Program-made: the position numbers and the translations under genes
NCBI RefSeq assembly: GCF_017599325.1
Contig: NZ_JAGFVM010000044.1
Span: 1-64,000, forward strand
DNA length: 64,000 bases
Direction of reading: 5' to 3'
DNA from: Marinilactibacillus kalidii
Lineage (GTDB): Bacteria > Bacillota > Bacilli > Lactobacillales > Carnobacteriaceae_A
Notes under the pieces: model-generated
The model's database searches: none
What the model saw: only the letters and a program-made list of their open reading frames with translations
What the model was told of the DNA's origin: nothing
Part shown: positions 27,268-36,709 of the stretch, in pieces
Layout of the letters: each line of letters begins with the position of its first letter
How positions within the stretch are numbered: the stretch's first letter is position 1

Positions 27268-28611
27268 TTACTGACAACAAAGTTGGTATATCGCTTCTGC
27301 ATAGATGTCCATTGCTAAATAAAAATCTTCTAATATAATACCTTCGTTTTCTTGATGCGCTAGACTGGGACTTCCTGGTAAATGTGCACCAAATGCAACC
27401 ATATTCGGCATCGTTCTCGCATATGTTGCTCCACCGGCAGTCAAAGGTTCTTGCATATCCCCAGTTTTTTCTCTGTAGATATTCATAAGTGTTTCTACGA
27501 GTTGGCTATCTTTGGGTACATATAATGAAGGCAACGCATCATATGTCTGGTAAGTTAACTGATATTCAGAAATAACTTCTTTTAATCTTCTGACGAGATC
27601 CTCTTGATAATAAGAAACAGGTATCCGCATATCGACCATCATCTCTGACGTATGAGCGTAAATAACAAGAGAGGCTACGTTGAAGGTTAATTCTCCAGTC
27701 ATCTCGTCTTCTACTTCTCCAAATATTCGAAAGCCATTCGTTTCTTGACTAACCTTCTCTGCTATAAAAGACAACATTGGATGTAATTGAAATTCGGCTA
27801 AACCTGCCACCAATCGCGTGATCGCATTCACGCCCTCAAAAGCTGTACTTGCATGAACAGCTTTACCGAAGACGACTAGCTCTTTTTCATTCTGTTCAAA
27901 AGATGTACCTTGTTTTTCCAGTATTTGTGCCAAATCTTGTTGTTTATTTCCATCATATGTCGCTACCGCTGGCACTACGTTTAGTGCGCCTGAGCAATTC
28001 AAGCTTAGCTTTTCGGATCCTGGGCCTGTCAATTTGAACTGTAATAATCCTTTTTCAGCATAAGTCAGTGGAAACGCACTATCAGGAACAAATCCCATAT
28101 CTGGCATTTTTTCGTTTTGCTTATAAGCTTCCATACAGCGCCACAGGTTTTCTTCGTCTGTGCCAAAAACAAATCGTATTTTACGATTGAACGTTTGTCC
28201 TGCATCTACTAAAGCTTTGAAGCCATAAAGTGCTGCAATTGTTGGTCCTTTATCATCTTGTGTTCCTCTTCCATAGAGCACGCCCTCTTTTTCTGTTGCT
28301 ACGAAAGGATCAGTGTCCCATTTTGCACGGTCTCCTTCTGGGACAACGTCTAAATGACATAATACGCCCACAGTCTCTTCACCTTCACCATAGTCTGCAT
28401 ATCCATAGTAACCATTAGGATCACAAAAAGTGTTCATGCCCAATGTTTCGCACAAAGCCAATGCCGCTTTTAGGGCACGATCAATTCCTTCACCAAACGG
28501 TTTTCTTATCTCATTCGTATTTCCTTGTTCTAAGTAAGATGGCACATCAACCAGTGTCTTTAAAGCTGCCAGACTATCTTTCTTTATCGCTTCAGTAATA
28601 TAATTTTCCAT
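27268..28611 (-). CDS. pepV: PepV-type M20 dipeptidase
   Basis: Cytoplasmic zinc dipeptidase of the PepV/Sapep group, which hydrolyses many dipeptides in lactic acid bacteria. Metal ligands are visible in LCHLDVVPEG, GRGTQDDKGP and FGTDEENLW; the late GGATYART and GAHLPGSPSLAHQENE motifs are also conserved. The upstream ATG codons at 28626 and 28617 are less likely than the ATG at 28611, which has GGAG nine bases upstream. 447 residues, normal for the family. A small inverted repeat AAGCTTAA/TTAAGCTT follows the stop (27237-27259). Confidence 0.92.
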   Translation of the reverse strand: MENYITEAIKKDSLAALKTLVDVPSYLEQGNTNEIRKPFGEGIDRALKAALALCETLGMNTFCDPNGYYGYADYGEGEETVGVLCHLDVVPEGDRAKWDTDPFVATEKEGVLYGRGTQDDKGPTIAALYGFKALVDAGQTFNRKIRFVFGTDEENLWRCMEAYKQNEKMPDMGFVPDSAFPLTYAEKGLLQFKLTGPGSEKLSLNCSGALNVVPAVATYDGNKQQDLAQILEKQGTSFEQNEKELVVFGKAVHASTAFEGVNAITRLVAGLAEFQLHPMLSFIAEKVSQETNGFRIFGEVEDEMTGELTFNVASLVIYAHTSEMMVDMRIPVSYYQEDLVRRLKEVISEYQLTYQTYDALPSLYVPKDSQLVETLMNIYREKTGDMQEPLTAGGATYARTMPNMVAFGAHLPGSPSLAHQENEGIILEDFYLAMDIYAEAIYQLCCQ

Positions 28612-28716
28612 GTCCATGCTCTCCATTCATTCTAAGATGATTGAAACCTACTTCATCCACCTTTTTCAGTTACTTTCACGTTACTAGATTATGTAGAAAA
28701 GTCAAGCAAACACTAG

Positions 28717-28750
28717 TAAAACTCTACTCCTGTTTAGTGGAATAGAGTTT
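28717..28750 (-). terminator. Possible terminator of the lipoprotein gene
   Basis: AAACTCTA(T)TCC/GGAGTAGAGTTT hairpin on the minus strand, 17 bp after the stop, but with only a short T run. Confidence 0.45.
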
Positions 28751-28766
28751 ATATTTGTCTTTTTAA

Positions 28767-29309
28767 TTAAGACGCTTCTTTTACTTCTTTTCTTGCTTCT
28801 TCCATCCACTGATCGCTCAGCGCTTCTGGAATATAATACTCAGCTGAATAAAATCGGTTTTCATTATCCTTTAACCGTTTGACTGATTCGTTCAAGGTAT
28901 AAAATTCAAACGTTTCCTCGCTTACTTGGACTACGTATCGACCATTTTCATATTCAAGACTTTCTACTTCATACACTGATTCATCATCGCTCGTATCTTC
29001 CGAAATAGACCATACTGTTAACTCAAGTTCATCTCCTAGTTGAATAAACTGATACTTATAAGGTAATCCAACCATCATATGGTCTGTCGTCAAAATAACA
29101 TTGTCAAAGTCATCTACTTCTCCAGTAAACGTTAACGGATGTTGCTGCTCTTCATAGGCTAACTGTTTTTCAGCATATCGTTCACCAACTTTTTGAGCGA
29201 AAGTCTGACCTCCTTGCATTTCTTGTATATCAATATCGTCTGAATTTTCATTAAGCGCGCATCCGGATAGCAAAATCATACTTAATATTATGTTTATACT
29301 ATATTTCAT
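28767..29309 (-). CDS. Putative lipoprotein, unknown function
   Basis: 180 residues with a lipoprotein signal peptide ending in the lipobox LSGC (Cys17). The mature part is acidic, rich in Glu/Asp and Tyr, with no recognised domain. It is followed on the same strand by no partner. The small secreted protein and broken ABC-2 permease upstream share its direction and may belong to one functional cluster. Exposed on the outer face of the membrane by inference. Confidence 0.72.
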   Translation of the reverse strand: MKYSINIILSMILLSGCALNENSDDIDIQEMQGGQTFAQKVGERYAEKQLAYEEQQHPLTFTGEVDDFDNVILTTDHMMVGLPYKYQFIQLGDELELTVWSISEDTSDDESVYEVESLEYENGRYVVQVSEETFEFYTLNESVKRLKDNENRFYSAEYYIPEALSDQWMEEARKEVKEAS

Positions 29310-29397
29310 TTTTTACTCCTAATTATTCAGCATTTAAAAAAGTAGCCATTCAGATTTTCAGTGGGTACGACTGATTCTTTGAATGACCATCTTCCAA

Positions 29398-29715
29398 TTA
29401 GAACTGCTCTGTTTCTTCAATTATTTTTGAAGGCAAGTGATTTCCTGCTCTCAAAGTTCCTCTGTATACTGCCATTTTTCTTCCATCAGAAGATCTATAA
29501 TAACTTCTGTAATAGCTCAAATACCCTTGATATTTTTGTCCATTTCTGTAGCCAGAATGCCAGATTCTATCTGCTTCTATCGCTAGCCTATGAACTTCAA
29601 ACACTTCTGTTTTCGAAGTAGCTTCAATAGAATTTTCGGCAGCTTCAACGTTTTCAGCAGTTACAAATGTAGCAAATAACAATATAGTTCCTAAAACAAA
29701 CATAGCTTTCTTCAT
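29398..29715 (-). CDS. Small secreted protein, unknown
   Basis: 105 residues. A clear Sec signal peptide (MKKAMFVLGTILLFATFVTA) probably ends near VEA or AEA. The mature part has no cysteine and a Tyr/Arg/Gly-rich core (residues about 55-90) with the repeat-like pattern YQGYLSYYRSYYRS and YRGTLRAG. It lies between a lipoprotein gene and an ABC-2 permease remnant. Its size and context are compatible with a secreted peptide or bacteriocin-like product handled by that transporter, but I recognise no family and see no double-glycine leader. Confidence 0.6.
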   Translation of the reverse strand: MKKAMFVLGTILLFATFVTAENVEAAENSIEATSKTEVFEVHRLAIEADRIWHSGYRNGQKYQGYLSYYRSYYRSSDGRKMAVYRGTLRAGNHLPSKIIEETEQF

Positions 29716-29817
29716 TGTTTTATGCCTCCATACTAATCTGTCCTCATTTTAACATTTGTTATACTGTTAATTTATCATAAATCATATCATTATTTTCAAA
29801 TATTCAAATAATAATTT

Positions 29818-30870
29818 TTATGATTTGAATTTAATCATCTTGACTGCCAGAAATATCATTACCTCTATAATAACTAAGGTAGATAATAAAACGATAAAAG
29901 CACTATTGTATGTTAAGATTTGATCATTATATAAGTGATTATGATAGCCTATCAATATTGAACCTATTGAAAAAAAGTAGGTGGCGTAAACATTTTTTAA
30001 CAAAGTATTCAAAATCGCTGAGAGCGAAACGACATAAAGCGTTAAAAGAAATAGCTAACCAAAATAAATAAACATATATTTAGTAATAGGTAGAGCGTAG
30101 TAAGCATGTTGATCGTAAACAATCATAGGATAGGCAAGCTCCCCACTACCGTGTAACACCCAAACAAGCACTACTGCAAATCCGGTCAATAAGAAGATGC
30201 TCAAGAAGCTTGCAGAAACATAAATGATCAGTTTACTGATTATTTTTTGTCTGTAGATTACTGGGTAACCTTTGACCATTGTCTGGTGATCAAGATCGTT
30301 TGTTAATAGACTACCGTTATATAATAAGAGAAACACGAAAGCTGCTACGCCAAAAGTATTAAGGTAAAGCATCATAAATCCAGCTACATTTTTTTGATCA
30401 TACATAATGGGAATATCTTTATCTCTCATATACGTAAATCGAGCTAAATCGGTTCTTGCTTCATGTACAGAAGGAATCAGGTTTTTTAGTGCTTCGTCCA
30501 GGTCGTTAAAGGCATCATATGTATGTAGGTCAATCTGCAATTGTGCCAGCTCAATCGTTGAATCAAGATACCAGTCATGCTCTTCAAAGCGAATAACATT
30601 GGACTGTTGTGTACGTAACTGCTGCTGTTTGTATATATTTTCATACAATTCAGCTTTCTCTTCATTTTCAACATTTGCAGCCGCAATACTAGATATCGCT
30701 ACTCTACTCGCATTCATTTCCTCAGCTTGTTCTTGTTCAACATTGCCTGCCCCTTGAACTACAAGCAAAAAATAAACAAATAGCAAGAACGCTGAAAATA
30801 TTAGAAACATGATTCGATTCTTTGCTTCTTTAAGAAACAATTTCAATTCAAATAATAGATAAGTCTTCAT
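29818..30870 (-). pseudogene. ABC-2 type permease interrupted by an in-frame amber codon
   Basis: The reading frame from the ATG at 30870 runs 271 codons to a TAG at 30055-30057. It then continues in the same frame for 78 more codons to a TAA at 29818. The first part has an N-terminal helix, a large extracellular loop and four further helices. The continuation begins LFLLTLYVVSLSAIL and adds the missing last helices, as expected for an ABC-2 exporter subunit of about 350 residues. A single base change would restore Gln or Trp. No ATPase gene is adjacent. It is either inactivated by nonsense mutation or made as a truncated product. Confidence 0.75.
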
Positions 30871-30984
30871 CCTATCTCCTTTTTAGTCGTGATTGATAGC
30901 ATATATGTAGGTTTGTTAAAATGATACCAAAGTTAGAGAATGATGTAAATATTTTAATTTTTGATCTACAATTGATTTTTCAGA

Positions 30985-31018
30985 CAAAAAAATCGCCTCT
31001 CCACGGAGGAGAGACGAT
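30985..31018 (-). terminator. Intrinsic terminator of the fru operon
   Basis: 11-bp stem ATCGTCTCTCC/GGAGAGGCGAT followed by a run of T on the minus strand. Confidence 0.92.
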
Positions 31019-31035
31019 TAATGGTTTGTTATGAT

Positions 31036-32937
31036 TTAAGCTAATTCTTCTGCTGAGATTTCTTTGTTTGTATCTTCTACTTTTGGTTTCCATAGTCCTA
31101 AGATAACTGTAGAAATTGCTGTACCAATTAGTAATGCAAGGAAGAATAACCATCTGTTATCTCCTAGCGCTAGTACGACAAGAGCCCCACCATGCGGTGC
31201 TGGAATGGCTGTACTCCATAATTGACTTAGTCCGCCACCAACAGCAGCCCCAACGATAGATGATCCAATAACACGTAGTGGATCAGAAGCAGCAAACGGA
31301 ATCGCACCTTCGGTAATAAATGAAAGACCTAAGAAGAAGTTAGATAATCCAGAACTTCTTTCAAGCTCAGTAAATTTATTTTTGAAGATTACTGTCGCAA
31401 ATGCAATAGCCAATGGTGGAATCATACCACCTATCATAACAGCTGCCATTAAGCTTCCGTCACCAGTATCTGTAAAGATACCAATTGAGAATGCGTAAGC
31501 TGCTTTATTGAACGGTCCACCCATATCAATGGCCATCATGCCACCTAGCACAGCACCTAGTATTACGGCGTTACCTGTACCCAAGTTTTCTAAGAAACCA
31601 ATCATTGCTGTATTGATTGTTGTAAAGATTGGCATAATCAATACCATGACCAGACCTGCTATTAAAAGACCAAACACTGGATATAAAAGAATCGTTTTTA
31701 AACCATTAATAGCTTGTGGTAAGCCACGTAACATCTTTTTCACGAAATTCATAAGGTAACCTGCTAGGAAACCACCGATTAGTCCACCTAAGAAACCTGC
31801 ATTCCCTTGCACTGCCATATAACCAGCAGCCATACCTGGTAATAATCCGGGACGATCTGCAATACTGTAAGCGATATAACCTGCTAGAATTGGAATAAGG
31901 AATTGGAACGCTGCACTACCAATCGTATTTAACGATGCAACAAGGATATTATCACTACCAAAAAATGGTTCAAATGCGAATGATATCGCTAAGATTATCC
32001 CGCCACCAACAACAAATGGTAGCATGTGAGAAATACCGTTCATCAAATCTTTATACAAAGTATTCCAAACGCTTCCGCCTTCTTCATCTTCGTATTTGTT
32101 ACTTGAACCTTCACCATCAACGTTTAATATTGGTGCTTGTTGGTTCATTGCTTTTGTGATCAGTTCTTCAGATTTGTTGATTCCTTCAGCAACTGGACGT
32201 TGTAAAACGTGTTTGCCGTTGAAACGAGCTAATTCAACTTTTTTACTTGCAGCGATGATTACGCCGTCAGCACGACGGATTTCATCTTCAGTTAAGACGT
32301 TTTTCGCACCGTCTGAACCGTTTGTTTCAACACGGATCGTTACACCCATTTCGTTTGCTTTACGTTTCAAGGCATCTTCAGCCATGTAAGTGTGGGCAAT
32401 ACCTGTAGGACATGCTGTTACAGCTACAACGAATTTTTCTTTCCCTGAAACATTTTTTGTATCGGGCTTAACTTCATTTGTTTCTTCCTCAGAATCTGCA
32501 AAAACAGCTTGTACTTCTTCTGGTGTTTCAGCTTGACGTAAGTGTTCAAGCACTTCAGGATTCACTAACTTACGAGAAAGAGAAGCGAGTACTTGCAAGT
32601 GTAAATCATTTCCGCCTTCTGGTGCTGCGATCATAAATAAGAAGTGTGTTGGTTGACCATCTAATGCTTCATAGTCTACACCTTGAGTAGATTTAGCGAA
32701 TAATACCGCTGGATTTTTTACTGCTTTGTTTTTTGAGTGTGGCATTGCAATACCATCACCTAATCCAGTAGAAGTTTGTGCTTCACGATTCATGATGCCT
32801 TCTTTATACGTTGCAACGTCGGAAATAACATCCTTTTCAGCTAAACGTGCGATCATTTCGTCGATTGCTGCTTCTTTTTCAGTCGATTTAAGATCTAATA
32901 TCATCAGATCTTTTTTTAATAAGTCATTGATTTGCAT
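31036..32937 (-). CDS. fruA: Fructose PTS transporter, EIIABC
   Basis: Phosphoenolpyruvate-dependent fructose importer that delivers fructose-1-phosphate. Domains in order: EIIA (about 1-145, phospho-His67 in GIAMPHSK), EIIB (about 168-265, phospho-Cys176 in TACPTGIAHTYMAE) and the membrane EIIC domain (about 290-615). 633 residues is standard for FruA. Its ATG directly abuts the fruK stop (TAAATG), so translation is coupled. Last gene of fruRKA, followed by a strong terminator. Confidence 0.96.
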   Translation of the reverse strand: MQINDLLKKDLMILDLKSTEKEAAIDEMIARLAEKDVISDVATYKEGIMNREAQTSTGLGDGIAMPHSKNKAVKNPAVLFAKSTQGVDYEALDGQPTHFLFMIAAPEGGNDLHLQVLASLSRKLVNPEVLEHLRQAETPEEVQAVFADSEEETNEVKPDTKNVSGKEKFVVAVTACPTGIAHTYMAEDALKRKANEMGVTIRVETNGSDGAKNVLTEDEIRRADGVIIAASKKVELARFNGKHVLQRPVAEGINKSEELITKAMNQQAPILNVDGEGSSNKYEDEEGGSVWNTLYKDLMNGISHMLPFVVGGGIILAISFAFEPFFGSDNILVASLNTIGSAAFQFLIPILAGYIAYSIADRPGLLPGMAAGYMAVQGNAGFLGGLIGGFLAGYLMNFVKKMLRGLPQAINGLKTILLYPVFGLLIAGLVMVLIMPIFTTINTAMIGFLENLGTGNAVILGAVLGGMMAIDMGGPFNKAAYAFSIGIFTDTGDGSLMAAVMIGGMIPPLAIAFATVIFKNKFTELERSSGLSNFFLGLSFITEGAIPFAASDPLRVIGSSIVGAAVGGGLSQLWSTAIPAPHGGALVVLALGDNRWLFFLALLIGTAISTVILGLWKPKVEDTNKEISAEELA

Positions 32938-33861
32938 TTAATTCTCCTCCAATACGTTGATTTCGATTTGTGGTAGTAGTGCCTCTATTTTATCAATTGT
33001 TGCTAAATCTTCTTCGAAGGCCGTTGCACTACCACAAGCGATGCCATACTTGAATGCTTCTAACTGGTCTTTCGTTTTAGCGAATATGCCTGTAAAACCA
33101 GCAACCATTGAGTCCCCTGAGCCAACAGAGTTCTTCAGATTACCTTTTGGTGCTTTTCCGTGATAAACGCCTTTTTCCGTGAATAACATTGCACCTTTTT
33201 CTGCCATTGAAATAATAACGTTTTGAGCACCTTCTTCTACTAACTTTTTACCGTAGTAGATCAGATCTTCTTGGGTTTCCAATGAAACATTAAAAAGCTC
33301 TTCTAATTCGTGATTATTAGGCTTAATCATGAGTGGTTTAGAAGCAAGTGAGTCTTGCAACTCTTTGCCTGTCGTATCGACTACGAACTGTGTCCCTGAT
33401 TTTGTTAGCTTTTCAATGATCTCCTGATAGTAATCTTCAGCAAGACCAGCAGGTTTACTTCCTGATAATATAACGACATCTTCTTCTGTTAATCTTGACA
33501 GCATATCAATCAGTTCTTTTGCTTTTATGTTAGAGATATTCGGACCTGCACCATTGATCTCTGTTTCGTTACTACTTTTCACTTTTACGTTAATTCTTGT
33601 GTCTTCATCAACTTGGACGAAATCAGTTTTAATGGCTTCTTTTTCTAGCGCATCTTCAATAAATTTTCCAGTGAATCCACCAATAAAGCCTAGTGCTTTA
33701 TTCTCAATAGATAATTGAGATAAGATTCTAGATACGTTAATCCCTTTTCCACCAGGGAATTTACGATCTTTTTGGATACGATTGACAGCACCTGGTTGAA
33801 CTTCGCCATCCATATAAACAACGTAATCAATGGATGGATTTAATGTAACGGTATAAATCAC
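32938..33861 (-). CDS. fruK: 1-phosphofructokinase
   Basis: PfkB-family kinase converting fructose-1-phosphate from FruA into fructose-1,6-bisphosphate. The N-terminal GGKGINVSRIL and the C-terminal anion hole/catalytic base GSGDSMVAGF are conserved. 307 residues. Its ATG overlaps the fruR stop by 4 nt. The operon order regulator-kinase-transporter is the standard one in lactic acid bacteria. Confidence 0.96.
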   Translation of the reverse strand: MIYTVTLNPSIDYVVYMDGEVQPGAVNRIQKDRKFPGGKGINVSRILSQLSIENKALGFIGGFTGKFIEDALEKEAIKTDFVQVDEDTRINVKVKSSNETEINGAGPNISNIKAKELIDMLSRLTEEDVVILSGSKPAGLAEDYYQEIIEKLTKSGTQFVVDTTGKELQDSLASKPLMIKPNNHELEELFNVSLETQEDLIYYGKKLVEEGAQNVIISMAEKGAMLFTEKGVYHGKAPKGNLKNSVGSGDSMVAGFTGIFAKTKDQLEAFKYGIACGSATAFEEDLATIDKIEALLPQIEINVLEEN

Positions 33862-34610
33862 TTTGTATTCTCCTCTATTACTCGCGTCATCTTAACGAGT
33901 TCCCTATTTCCTTCTGACAACTGGGTTGTAATCATCGTACAATCCTCAATTTCACTCACTTTCACGAAACTGACCTTATTGAATTTAGACTCGTCGACCA
34001 GTACATAAGCTTCATCCGTTTGCGCAATGGCCACTCTCTTCATAGAAGCTTCTTCCAAATCAGGTGTCGTATAGCCGACTTCCTTATCAATGGAATTCAT
34101 TCCTAGAAAGGCTCTGCTAAAGCGGTAATTCTTCATTTGCTCTTGCGCCAATGTGCCAATGATCGCTTTCGTATTTTGTTTGATCTTTCCACCGAGTAAA
34201 ATTGTCTCGATCTTCAGATCTGTCAGCAATGATGCATGGGGTACGCCATTCGTTACGACAGTAATTTCTTTGTTCTTTAAAAAAGGAATCATTTCATATG
34301 TCGTTGTTCCTGCATCAAGATAGATGACTTCATTGTCTTGAACGATTCGCGCGGCACGTTGTGCAATGCGTTGCTTGTCTTGAACGTTTTTGACTGTTTT
34401 CTCTTCCATCGTATCTTCTGTCGAAACGGCCACTCTTCTTTTGGCTCCGCCATGAATCCTGATCAGTTTCCCAACAGATTCCAGTTGACTCAAGTCTCTC
34501 CTAATTGTTGATTCAGAGTGATTTAACGTATCAACTAATTCCTGCACAGTTACTGTATTTTTCTGGTTGATTTGTTTAATGATATAAGCGTGTCGTTCAT
34601 CTGTAAGCAC
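33858..34610 (-). CDS. fruR: DeoR-family fructose operon repressor
   Basis: 250-residue regulator with an N-terminal DeoR helix-turn-helix (SESTIRRDLSQLE, about residues 31-43) and a C-terminal sugar-phosphate-binding domain (YLDAGTTTYEM, VTNGVPHA). It leads fruRKA; the likely inducer is fructose-1-phosphate. The start is a GTG preceded by AGAGGTG. A consensus-like promoter lies just upstream, with the repeat TTGATTTTGATTGG overlapping the -35 box as a possible operator. Confidence 0.93.
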   Translation of the reverse strand: MLTDERHAYIIKQINQKNTVTVQELVDTLNHSESTIRRDLSQLESVGKLIRIHGGAKRRVAVSTEDTMEEKTVKNVQDKQRIAQRAARIVQDNEVIYLDAGTTTYEMIPFLKNKEITVVTNGVPHASLLTDLKIETILLGGKIKQNTKAIIGTLAQEQMKNYRFSRAFLGMNSIDKEVGYTTPDLEEASMKRVAIAQTDEAYVLVDESKFNKVSFVKVSEIEDCTMITTQLSEGNRELVKMTRVIEENTK

Positions 34611-34631
34611 TTACTTCACCTCTCACTTAAC

Positions 34632-34660
34632 AATATACCATCTCAACCAATCAAAATCAA
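34632..34660 (-). promoter_or_regulatory. Promoter of fruRKA
   Basis: -35 TTGATT (34655-34660), 17-bp spacer, -10 TATATT (34632-34637). TTGATT is directly repeated across the -35. Confidence 0.75.
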
Positions 34661-34760
34661 TCATATTCATCAAATTACAGTCATTATCGACACTTTTCGT
34701 TCACGATTATATTTATTCGAAAACGCTACAACTTTTCGTTTATAAATGCGTTAACTTCTA

Positions 34761-34788
34761 TTGCTTTTATCTTATTTAAAGCTATAAT
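34761..34788 (+). promoter_or_regulatory. Promoter of first MATE gene
   Basis: TTGCTT (34761-34766), 16-bp spacer, TATAAT (34783-34788), giving an untranslated leader of about 75 nt. Confidence 0.6.
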
Positions 34789-34870
34789 AAGCTTGGTACT
34801 ATGATTTAATTTTAAATGAACCCTTAAAAATACTGAAAATTAGTTATAAAAGATTAAAAGGAGTGTATTA

Positions 34871-36268
34871 ATGAAGAAAGACATGACACAAGGGAGTCCG
34901 ATGAAATTGATTTTAAGTTTTACGGTACCCTTGTTGATCGGTAATTTGTTTCAACAATTTTATAATATGGCAGATTCTTACATCGTTAGTCAAACCGTTG
35001 GTGTTAAGGCATTCTCTGCAATCGGTTCGACAACGAGCTTACAGTTTTTGATTATTGGATTGGCCATTGGTTTAACTGCCGGCCTCTCAGTCATTACAGC
35101 TCAGCGATTTGGTAAGAAGGACGAAAAAGCTTTAAGAAAGAATTTGGCTGCGAGCGTGGTTATTAGTGGTGTAATTGCTGTAATTTTAACGGTTTTGACT
35201 ACGACGTTCTCAAGACAGATTTTAACGCTGATGCAGACACCTGCTGAAACCTATGATTATGCTTATGATTACTTGAATGTTATCTTCTGGGGTATCAGCG
35301 GTACGATTCTTTTCAATCTGTTAGCAAATATGCTACGTGCACTAGGCGATAGCAAAACCCCTTTATATTTCTTGATTTTGACCTCTATTTTAAATATCGG
35401 TCTAGATTATCTTTTCATTCTTTATTTCGATATGGGGATTCGCGGTGCATCTGTAGCCACTGTGATTTCGCAAGTATTCTCAAGTATTTTATGTTTGATT
35501 TTCATCTGGAAAAAAGTACCTCTTCTAAGAATTCATAAAGAAGATTGGGCTTTTGACTGGTCCGAGTATAAAGAGCACTTACGTATCGGTCTTCCATACG
35601 GCTTTCAATATTCTATCATTGCTATTGGTGCTGTCGCGATAACTGTAACGCTTAATAAACTTGGCGCAAATGCTGTAGCTGCTTTTACTGCTGCGCAAAA
35701 AGTTGATACGGTCGCAATGCTTCCTTTACAGTCATTTGGCGTAACCATGTCTACTTTTGCAGCTCAGAATTATGGCGCACGTAAATTTAATCGCATCTGG
35801 TATGGTGTCAATCAAGCAATCAAACTGAGTATCACTTACAGCGTGATCATTGGTATCGTTCTTCTTTTATGGGGGAGACAAGTGGCGATGCTTTTTGTTG
35901 GAGCGGATGCTTCACCTGAAGTCATTAGTATGATCCAACAATTTTTCCTAACGAACGCTACCTTATATGCAGTTCTTTCATTATTATTTATTTATCGTCA
36001 CACACTACAAGGGCTCGGGAACAGTCTTGCACCGACAGTAGCTGGAATTGGAGAACTGGTTGGTCGTGCACTTGCCGCTACACTCTTGTCCATTCCTTTC
36101 GGATTCTTAGGTGCAGCAATATCTAATCCACTTGCTTGGGTTGCTGCACTCGTCCCATTAGCTATTGCTTATTATTCAACAAGAAGAAGTTTATCAGGTC
36201 GTGTTTCGCTTTCTATAGATGATATAGAAGAAACCACCCCCGAGCTTGAACCTCAAAAAATCAGATGA
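34871..36268 (+). CDS. MATE family efflux transporter
   Basis: 465-residue cation-coupled multidrug exporter with twelve membrane helices in two MatE repeats (about 15-175 and 240-400). The typical first-helix text VPLLIGNLFQQFYNMADSYIV is present. A paralogue with the same layout follows on the same strand (36710-38083). Each has its own promoter, and a terminator separates them. Substrate unknown; related Firmicutes pumps export drugs, dyes or flavins. Confidence 0.92.
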   Translation: MKKDMTQGSPMKLILSFTVPLLIGNLFQQFYNMADSYIVSQTVGVKAFSAIGSTTSLQFLIIGLAIGLTAGLSVITAQRFGKKDEKALRKNLAASVVISGVIAVILTVLTTTFSRQILTLMQTPAETYDYAYDYLNVIFWGISGTILFNLLANMLRALGDSKTPLYFLILTSILNIGLDYLFILYFDMGIRGASVATVISQVFSSILCLIFIWKKVPLLRIHKEDWAFDWSEYKEHLRIGLPYGFQYSIIAIGAVAITVTLNKLGANAVAAFTAAQKVDTVAMLPLQSFGVTMSTFAAQNYGARKFNRIWYGVNQAIKLSITYSVIIGIVLLLWGRQVAMLFVGADASPEVISMIQQFFLTNATLYAVLSLLFIYRHTLQGLGNSLAPTVAGIGELVGRALAATLLSIPFGFLGAAISNPLAWVAALVPLAIAYYSTRRSLSGRVSLSIDDIEETTPELEPQKIR

Positions 36269-36275
36269 TTAAAAT

Positions 36276-36322
36276 AAAGAAATCGACCCACTCGTAAAAA
36301 CGAGTCGGTCGATTTCTTTTTG
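36276..36322 (+). terminator. Intrinsic terminator of first MATE gene
   Basis: Nested perfect hairpin AAAGAAATCGACC/GGTCGATTTCTTT with inner ACTCG/CGAGT, followed by T's. Confidence 0.92.
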
Positions 36323-36522
36323 TTTTCAAAGTGGGATATCCTTCAGATAAGTTTGTGAAATCTCAATAAACACTCATAATCAACAGCCGTTCACTTTTTA
36401 GACTCATTTTCAGAAAATACAGATGAAAAAAAGGTTTGTTGCCACTGAAACAATGAAAACGTATAACATATCGCACGATGACTTTCGTTCACATTTTTTT
36501 CACAAAGAAATTTTGTAGTGGG

Positions 36523-36550
36523 TTGTTTTATAAAAAAAAGTCCCTATACT
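36523..36550 (+). promoter_or_regulatory. Promoter of second MATE gene
   Basis: TTGTTT (36523-36528), 16-bp spacer, TATACT (36545-36550). It implies a leader of about 150 nt. The rest of the 36269-36709 gap shows no gene. Confidence 0.6.
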
Positions 36551-36600
36551 TATCAAAAGTGTTATCGATTCTCTGTACTCGATATTCAAACGAATTAAGC

Positions 36601-36647
36601 GTTGGCCATTACATTTATTCAAGTCTTGCATTTATTCTTGAGCCAAC
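36601..36647 (+). promoter_or_regulatory. Hairpin in leader of second MATE gene
   Basis: GTTGGC (36601-36606) and TCAAG (36619-36623) pair with the contiguous 3' arm CTTGAGCCAAC (36637-36647), leaving a 12-nt bulge and a 13-nt loop. CATTTATT appears in both unpaired parts. No known riboswitch class recognised; could be a regulatory structure. Confidence 0.4.
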
Positions 36648-36709
36648 TTGATTCACTCATTATTTTTATTACCAATCAATCGACTCACGAATAACTGGAG
36701 GTTATTATA

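Noticed and set aside
30055..30870. A complete 271-residue membrane protein ending at 30055
   Set aside because: The same frame continues past the TAG with clear transmembrane sequence, so a broken longer gene is the better reading.
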